In this document: positions 59,298-64,000 of the stretch, piece after piece
Layout of the letters: every line of letters starts with the position of its first letter
Numbering within the stretch: position 1 is the stretch's first letter
Source: Planomonospora parontospora
GTDB lineage: Bacteria; Actinomycetota; Actinomycetes; Streptosporangiales; Streptosporangiaceae
Length of the DNA stretch: 64,000 bases
Assembly: GCA_014647935.1 (NCBI GenBank)
Contig: BMQD01000005.1
Coordinates: 271,676 to 335,675 of the forward strand
Direction of reading: 5' to 3'
Position numbers and translations under genes: made by a program
Notes under the pieces: model-generated
The model's database searches: none
What the model saw: the letters and a program-made list of their open reading frames with translations, nothing else
Told to the model about the DNA's origin: nothing

Positions 59298-60017
59298 ATG
59301 CGACACCTTAACCCTCCGGACGCCGGGGAAGAGCCCGTCTGCGGGCCCTGCTTCTCCGCCTCCCGGCCGCCGCTGCCGATGGGCTGTGCGGTCTGCGGGC
59401 ATCCGCCGTACGACCACGGGTGCCTGCACGTCGACGAACACGACTACCAGGCGCCCTCCGGTGCGCAGATCCGCGCCCGCCAGGACCTGATCCGCGCCGC
59501 CCGGCTGGACGAGCAGGGCATGCCCGCGACCGCTTGGGTGCGGCCGAGCATGTGCGTGCCGGTGGCCGCCGAGGAGGCGCCGGTCGAGGAGGTGCCGGCC
59601 GTGCCCGTGCCCCGTACGGCCGAGCCCGCCCCACAGGCGGCGCCCCGGCCGCCCGTCCATGGTGAGCCGGTGTGGCACCAGGTCGAGTCGCAGACGACGT
59701 TCCGGCCGCCCGTCCCGGCTGGACCGGTGTGGCGCCCGGTCGAGCCGCGGGAGGCGCGCGCGGTACGGCTGGCGCGGGCCCGCGTCCCGGCGGCCCTGCA
59801 GCGGGCCCGAGCCCGGGCGGCGACCGTCCGCTCCCGGCCGCTCCGACCGGCCTCCGACGTCGGCCGTCCGATTCCCGGTGGGCCGCTGCCTCGCGGTGCG
59901 GGCCGGCTGCGGGCCGGCTGCGGCCCGGTGAGCCCGCCGCCCACCAAACGGTTTCCCGGCTATCGGACCCGCCCGGACCCGCCGGGTGGCGGCCGCCGTA
60001 CGAGGCCGCGGGGGTGA
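59298..60017 (+). CDS. Cys-rich N-terminal, Pro/Arg-rich hypothetical protein
   Basis: A 239-residue protein. The N-terminal 60 residues have CGPCF, GCAVCGHPPYDHGCLHVDEHDY: a CxxC pair, two more Cys and several His, suggesting a zinc ribbon. The rest is low-complexity Pro/Ala/Arg and likely disordered. It is divergent from the GntR gene and shares its operator region. Similar genes occur in actinomycete integrative elements; the function is unknown. Confidence 0.6.
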   Translation: MRHLNPPDAGEEPVCGPCFSASRPPLPMGCAVCGHPPYDHGCLHVDEHDYQAPSGAQIRARQDLIRAARLDEQGMPATAWVRPSMCVPVAAEEAPVEEVPAVPVPRTAEPAPQAAPRPPVHGEPVWHQVESQTTFRPPVPAGPVWRPVEPREARAVRLARARVPAALQRARARAATVRSRPLRPASDVGRPIPGGPLPRGAGRLRAGCGPVSPPPTKRFPGYRTRPDPPGGGRRTRPRG

Positions 60018-60021
60018 ACGG

Positions 60022-60231
60022 ATGACGCGGCAGGAGCAGGCCGAGCTCGCCGAGTTGCTGCGCCACTCCTGGCCCGGCTGGACGATCTGGCGTACGGGCC
60101 GTACCTGGTACGCCACCGGGTGCGCGGTGCCGGGCTGTCGGAGCAGGCGGACGCTGCACGCCCTGGGCTTGATCCGGCTGTGCGAGCGGTTGCGCGAGGA
60201 GAAGGCTCGGACGCGGAAGGGGACGGCATGA
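60022..60231 (+). CDS. Small basic protein of integrative-element type
   Basis: A protein of 69 residues from ATG 60022, 4 nt after the previous stop. It contains WPGWTIWRTGRTWYATGCAV, PGCRSRRTLHA and a basic C-terminal helix (CERLREEKARTRKG). Trp/Arg-rich small proteins like this are common cargo of actinomycete conjugative elements; the function is unknown. Confidence 0.6.
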   Translation: MTRQEQAELAELLRHSWPGWTIWRTGRTWYATGCAVPGCRSRRTLHALGLIRLCERLREEKARTRKGTA

Positions 60232-60250
60232 CCGCTGTAGGTGATCTCGG

Positions 60251-60256
60251 TAGAGT
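60251..60256 (+). promoter_or_regulatory. Predicted -10 box of the gene at 60265
   Basis: TAGAGT, 8 nt before ATG 60265. Confidence 0.45.
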
Positions 60257-60264
60257 GGCCCGCC

Positions 60265-60657
60265 ATGGGCGTTCTCGTCGACTACTTCACCGCGGACTCC
60301 GAGCAGTCCGCCCGGCTGGTCCTGCCTGTTGGACCGGCGGGAGCGAACCTGCCGTATGTCGACTGCAAGGGGTGGCTGGACGGGCTCGACACACTGGCGG
60401 CCGAGCTCAGCGGACGTGACCTCAGCGAGTTCGGTGACAGTGAGGTCATCGCCGACGACGGCGAATCGGCGGGCGTGGAGCGGGAGGCGCCCGAAACCGT
60501 GGCCGCGCTGGCGGCTGTAGCCGACGCTCGATTGCGTGAGTACGCGGACGAGGAACTGCTCGACGAGTTCGAGATCGAGCGCATCACGGCCCTGCGGGAG
60601 CTGGCGCGTGAGGCGGTACGGCTCGGCCGGGGGATGTATCGCTGGGCGTGCGCCTGA
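60265..60657 (+). CDS. Acidic hypothetical protein
   Basis: A protein of 130 residues from ATG 60265, with a TAGAGT box 8 nt before it, so it is probably leaderless. It opens with VLVDYFTADSEQSARLVL and is acidic and helical in its C-terminal half (EYADEELLDEFEIERITALRELAREAVRLG, in parts). I know no family. Its last 74 bp overlap the convergent pentapeptide-repeat gene. Confidence 0.65.
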   Translation: MGVLVDYFTADSEQSARLVLPVGPAGANLPYVDCKGWLDGLDTLAAELSGRDLSEFGDSEVIADDGESAGVEREAPETVAALAAVADARLREYADEELLDEFEIERITALRELAREAVRLGRGMYRWACA

Positions 60658-61477
60658 GCGCTTCGAACAGCTCCTCGCGGAGTGCGGACGGGAGCTTCCG
60701 CCCCATGTCGAGCGGGCTGACGAGCGCCTGGTCGTCGTTCTGCTCCACGGCGAGGTCGGCGAGAAACTCCAAGCTGAAGCGGGCCATCTCCCGGTGGCGC
60801 GGGTCCGGCCAGTGCTCCACCAGGGGCAGCACTGCTTCCACTCGTTCGCTGATCCGGTCGAGGAGCGCGTAGCCGGGCAGGCCGGGAAAGCGCTGCGCTC
60901 GGAGATCGATGTGGTGGAAGGCCACGTAGTCGAGTTCGGCACCGGTGAAGTCGTTGCCGGTGAAGTCGTTGTGGTCCCGGCCCAGCACGGCCTGGTCATG
61001 GTCGTCCGGACGGCCCCAGAAGTTGATGTTCCGTACTCGGCCGCGGAAGACGCAGTCGACGAACTCGGCCTCGGACGTGAATGTCTGGCCGTGCAGCCGG
61101 GACCGGTCGAACAGGCATCTCTCGAAGCGGACGTTGCCGAAGAAGGTGGACGGCGCGAGACGGGTACGTCGGAAGGTGCAGTCGCGGAAGACCGACTGCG
61201 GCCAGCCGGCGTCGTGCACGCCGGTGAGCCCCAGTGACAGCCCCTCGAAGGCGACGCCGGAGAAGTCGCACCTTTCGAACGTGCTGTCGTGGACACTGAA
61301 GCCGGCGAACCGCATTCCGGAGAAGTCGACGTTCACCAGTAGTGCCCGGTCGAAGGTCACCTCGGACACCCCAGGAGGCAGATCGAACCGCTGATCGAGG
61401 AGTTCACCGCGGGCGATCCACGCCGACCGCCACTCCTCCGGGCTTGGCCGGAGACTGAACTGCTCGGACGTGCTCAC
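60584..61477 (-). CDS. Pentapeptide-repeat protein
   Basis: A 297-residue protein. Residues about 40-195 contain A(D/N)LxF-type repeats, e.g. VDFSGMRFAGFSVHDSTFERCDFSGVAFEG (in parts), FRDCTFRRTRLAP, FERCLFDRSRL, FVDCVFRG and NDFTGNDFTGAELDYVAF. The C-terminal part (about 200-290) is helical and not repeated. Some members mimic DNA and protect gyrase; most have no known function. Confidence 0.85.
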   Translation of the reverse strand: MSTSEQFSLRPSPEEWRSAWIARGELLDQRFDLPPGVSEVTFDRALLVNVDFSGMRFAGFSVHDSTFERCDFSGVAFEGLSLGLTGVHDAGWPQSVFRDCTFRRTRLAPSTFFGNVRFERCLFDRSRLHGQTFTSEAEFVDCVFRGRVRNINFWGRPDDHDQAVLGRDHNDFTGNDFTGAELDYVAFHHIDLRAQRFPGLPGYALLDRISERVEAVLPLVEHWPDPRHREMARFSLEFLADLAVEQNDDQALVSPLDMGRKLPSALREELFEALRRTPSDTSPGRAVPPHAPAPAGP

Positions 61478-61665
61478 ACCGACCAGCTGCCGAGGCCGGG
61501 CGTGAGTCGGGTGTCCGAGGAGCGCCTCGCCGTGAAAGAACCGGGAGAAGCGCTGTCCTCTGAAAGGGCGAGATCACGCATGCGCGGAGTCTTGCAGTTC
61601 AATCCGACAAAAGCCGGTCGTTTCGGTATCGAAAGGGCCCGTCTGATCCGAACCTCGAACAGCTC

Positions 61666-63968
61666 CTAACGCCGCTTCGGCGGTCTGCGGTAGGTGACGA
61701 CCTTGTCGCCCGGTCCGGGATACGCCATGATCAGCAGCCGCTGGGTGCCGTACTTCTCGCCCTTCCACGGGAACCAGGCCAGGTGCAGGCGGATGCGGTA
61801 GTGCCCCTTGCGGCCGTCGAGCGACAGGTCCGGCAGTTCGGTGCCGCTCAGGCCGTCCATGAAGCGTATCTCGCCGCTCCGGTTGTCGTAACCGACCTCG
61901 ACGACGTTGTCCCAGCCGCTGGTCTCGACCGGTGGGCGGCGGGTGTAGGTCTCCAGCGTGACGCAGACGTGGAAGTCGGAATGCGTGCCCACCGCCACGT
62001 AGCCGGGCCCGGCGGCGACCGGGCCGGAGGTCGTTCTCCTGCCCTCGGCGGGGAACTCGTCGTACAGCTCAAGCCCCGCCTCCGGCCACTCCGGCTCCTT
62101 GAGGCGGATCGCCTTGGCGGGTCTGATGAGCGGGCGGTGGCGCGGAGTGGCGTCGCACTTGCGCTGTTCCTCGGCCATGGACTCGTTGAACTCGCGCTCG
62201 TCGGCGGCCTTCGCCGCCTCGATCTCCGCGTTCGCGGCCGGGCAGATCCCGGCGAGCACCCCGCTCAGGTCGCGGACGTTCACCCCTTCGGCGGCCCGCA
62301 GGCGGGCCAGCTCGCTCGGATCGTTGCGGGTGTAGACGGCGCACAGGCGATGACCGTGGTCGAGCAGTACCTGGTCGGGCGCGGTGGTGGCGAACGGCAG
62401 CGCGTTCCGCTGGCGTACGGCGCAGACGAAGGCGCGCGGGCCGGTCGGCGGCGGGGCCGCCACGGGCTCGCCGTCCGTCTCCCAGGGCTCGGGAGGCGAG
62501 CAGTCCTCGGCCGTGGTGACCCGGCCGCGTGCCTGGTCGGCCGCGGGCAGGAGGCACAGGGCGACGGAGGCGGCCAGCGCGGCCGCGAGCACGTGGCGGC
62601 GCCGGCGGGCGGCGGGCGGGAGGCGGTACAGCAGGAACAGGACGAGGGCGGAGGCGGCGAGTGCGGCGCTGTACCAGAGCGGGGAGATCCCGAAGAGGAT
62701 CTTCCCGCTGTCGTCCGGGGCGAACAGCCCGTCCGGGTACAGGACCAGCCGCTGCTCGGCCATCGTGGGGATGAACCGCCAGTCCGCTTCGGACGTCGTC
62801 GTGAGGGCGGTGGCGACTCCCGCCGCCGCGGCGAGGACCAGGGCCAGCGTCGTGGCGCGGAGCAGCCGCCTGGTCCTGCGCACGACCGCGACCAGGATCA
62901 GCACGGCCGGGGCGCCCACCCCGATGAGCAGGTCCAGGGCGACCCAGAGCACCGTCGCCGGGTAGCTCACATGCCCGTGGAAGAGATCGTCGACCGCGCC
63001 GCGGGGGCCGATCCACGCGGGCATGCCGTCCGCGAGGTTGACGGCCGCCGGGATCAGCGGGAGCACCACGGCCACGGCGGCCAGGGGCCACGCCCGCGCG
63101 GGGGCGACCTGGACCGGAGCCGCCGGGGACGGCGCGGGCGCCGGGACGCCCAGATCGTGGGCGGAGCGGGCCTGCCACACCGTCCCGAACACGCTCAGAA
63201 TGCTCAGGACCATGATCAGTACCAGGCCGTAGTCGACGTCTACGCCGCCGAACGAGCTGATCGAGATGATCGAATGGCCTCCCGACGACAGCAGCGCCAG
63301 CAGGGCCGAGGCCGCGCCCAGCCGTACGGTGCCCCCGGTCCAGCGCGGATCCCTGGCCTGGCCGGCCAGGACGGGCACCAGCCACAGCAGGTGGACGACG
63401 TTGCCGAGCCGGTACGGGGAGACGAACTGCGAGACGGCGTACTGGCCGAGGCCGTAGGCGACGGTGGAGGCCATGCCCATGGCGGTGTTCGCCAGCCCCG
63501 CCACGAGCCCGAGCAGCCGCAGCCATCGGGGCAGGACGCCGGCCAGGACCGTGAAGAACAGCCCGACGAGGGCGAGCTGGAGCAGGTCGAGCGGCAGGGC
63601 GAGCCACCACTGGTACGGGATCGGAAGCCGGTACAGCAGCGTGCAGGCGACGCCGAGGTACAGGGCCGCCCGCAGGAGCCGGACCGGCCTGCCGTTGACC
63701 GCCGCCGCGCCGGCCGGCCGACCGCGGAGTATCTGCAGTAGGCCCAGCCCTCCAGGACGCCGCCCGCGACCATGAGGAGTTCCACCCACCAGACGTAGGG
63801 TACGAAGTCGGTGCCCCATCCCCCGGTGACGATCCCGCGCAGCAGTTCGGGATCGCCGGTGGCCAGCGCGCGGGCACCGGCGACGACGACCACGGCCACA
63901 TAGACGGCGGCGAACAGCATGGCGATTCTGCCGAAACGGTAACGGCGCACGGGCACACCCTCGGGCAC
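61666..63968 (-). pseudogene. Large polytopic membrane protein, apparently frameshifted near 63710
   Basis: The N-terminus is in one frame from GTG 63968 (helices RIAMLFAAVYVAVVVVAGA and YVWWVELLMVAGGVLEGWAY). It passes into another frame within a CGG/CCG run at about 63695-63725, after which sense continues (RLLRAALYLGVACTLLYRLP) to the stop at 61666. The full product would be about 767 residues: about 12 helices to residue 490, then an extracytoplasmic region with several Cys. The C-terminal domain (WDNVVEVGYDNRSGEIRF, LSLDGRKGHYRIRLHLAW, LLIMAYPGPGDKVVTYR) parallels the island paralogues at 40698 and 41495. Real frameshift or sequence error cannot be told apart here. Confidence 0.65.
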
Positions 63969-64000
63969 GAGCGGACATGCTCTGAAGATCAGAACAAAGG

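Overview
The window is high-GC DNA from a filamentous-type actinobacterium. The evidence is the fhaA-fhaB-pstP-rodA cell-wall signalling operon, a bacterial proteasome activator (Bpa), an EspI-like type VII-associated ATPase, WhiJ/AbaA-like XRE-DUF5753 and anti-sigma genes, and many genes whose -10 box sits 6-8 nt before the start codon. A Streptosporangiales/Streptosporangiaceae-like host is my inference; nothing in the sequence names the species.

Core region 1 to about 34.4 kb. 1-3549 (minus) holds rodA (cut by the window edge), pstP, fhaB and fhaA, backed by tRNA-Leu(CAG). It is followed by two overlapping DUF21/CBS transporter-like genes, an LCP cell-wall ligase, a GPP34 protein and a DM13 protein. 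A thiamine-salvage block follows (tenA, a rhodanese, and a TPP riboswitch whose 3' strand carries the ribosome-binding site of a CytX-type permease). Next come an O6-alkylguanine repair protein, an anti-sigma ATPase, a YidC paralogue with a DUF6412 partner, and a two-component system. A membrane-glycan block (GT2, two GT-C mannosyltransferase-like proteins, a phosphatase-like membrane protein) leads to pheA and serS, then a BNR membrane protein, a cold-shock protein, a HAD phosphatase, bpa, a quinone oxidoreductase and the EspI-like ATPase.

Accessory region about 34.4 to 50.6 kb. tRNA-Ser(UGA) at 34394-34482 begins a 188-bp direct repeat (34425-34612). The repeat returns at 44670-44857 and starts exactly at the anticodon loop, which is the signature of tyrosine-integrase insertion. 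The enclosed 10.2 kb holds an ankyrin/DUF6461-like protein, a decayed membrane gene, an HTH plus PP2C phosphatase pair, an AbaA/WhiJ-like regulator cluster, tandem paralogues of an unknown domain, a DUF6193 protein and small membrane proteins. Beyond the right repeat lies a second, strongly decayed stretch: an integrase with a stop codon just before its catalytic tyrosine, another integrase scrap, several gene fragments, a DUF6461 gene, a SnoaL-like protein and a SMI1/KNR4 immunity-type protein. The whole stretch looks like successive integrations at one tRNA gene, with immunity- or sensor-like cargo and no recognisable toxin.

Region about 50.6 to 64 kb. An aldo-keto reductase/HxlR pair, an MFS exporter/LysR pair with a palindromic operator, and a methyltransferase are followed by a large ESX-substrate-like protein with a convergent lipoprotein and a small WXG100-like protein. 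Then come a GntR/UTRA repressor with a double palindromic operator and three small genes typical of integrative-element remnants. A pentapeptide-repeat protein follows. Last is a large membrane protein that appears frameshifted and whose C-terminal domain resembles the tandem paralogues of the island.
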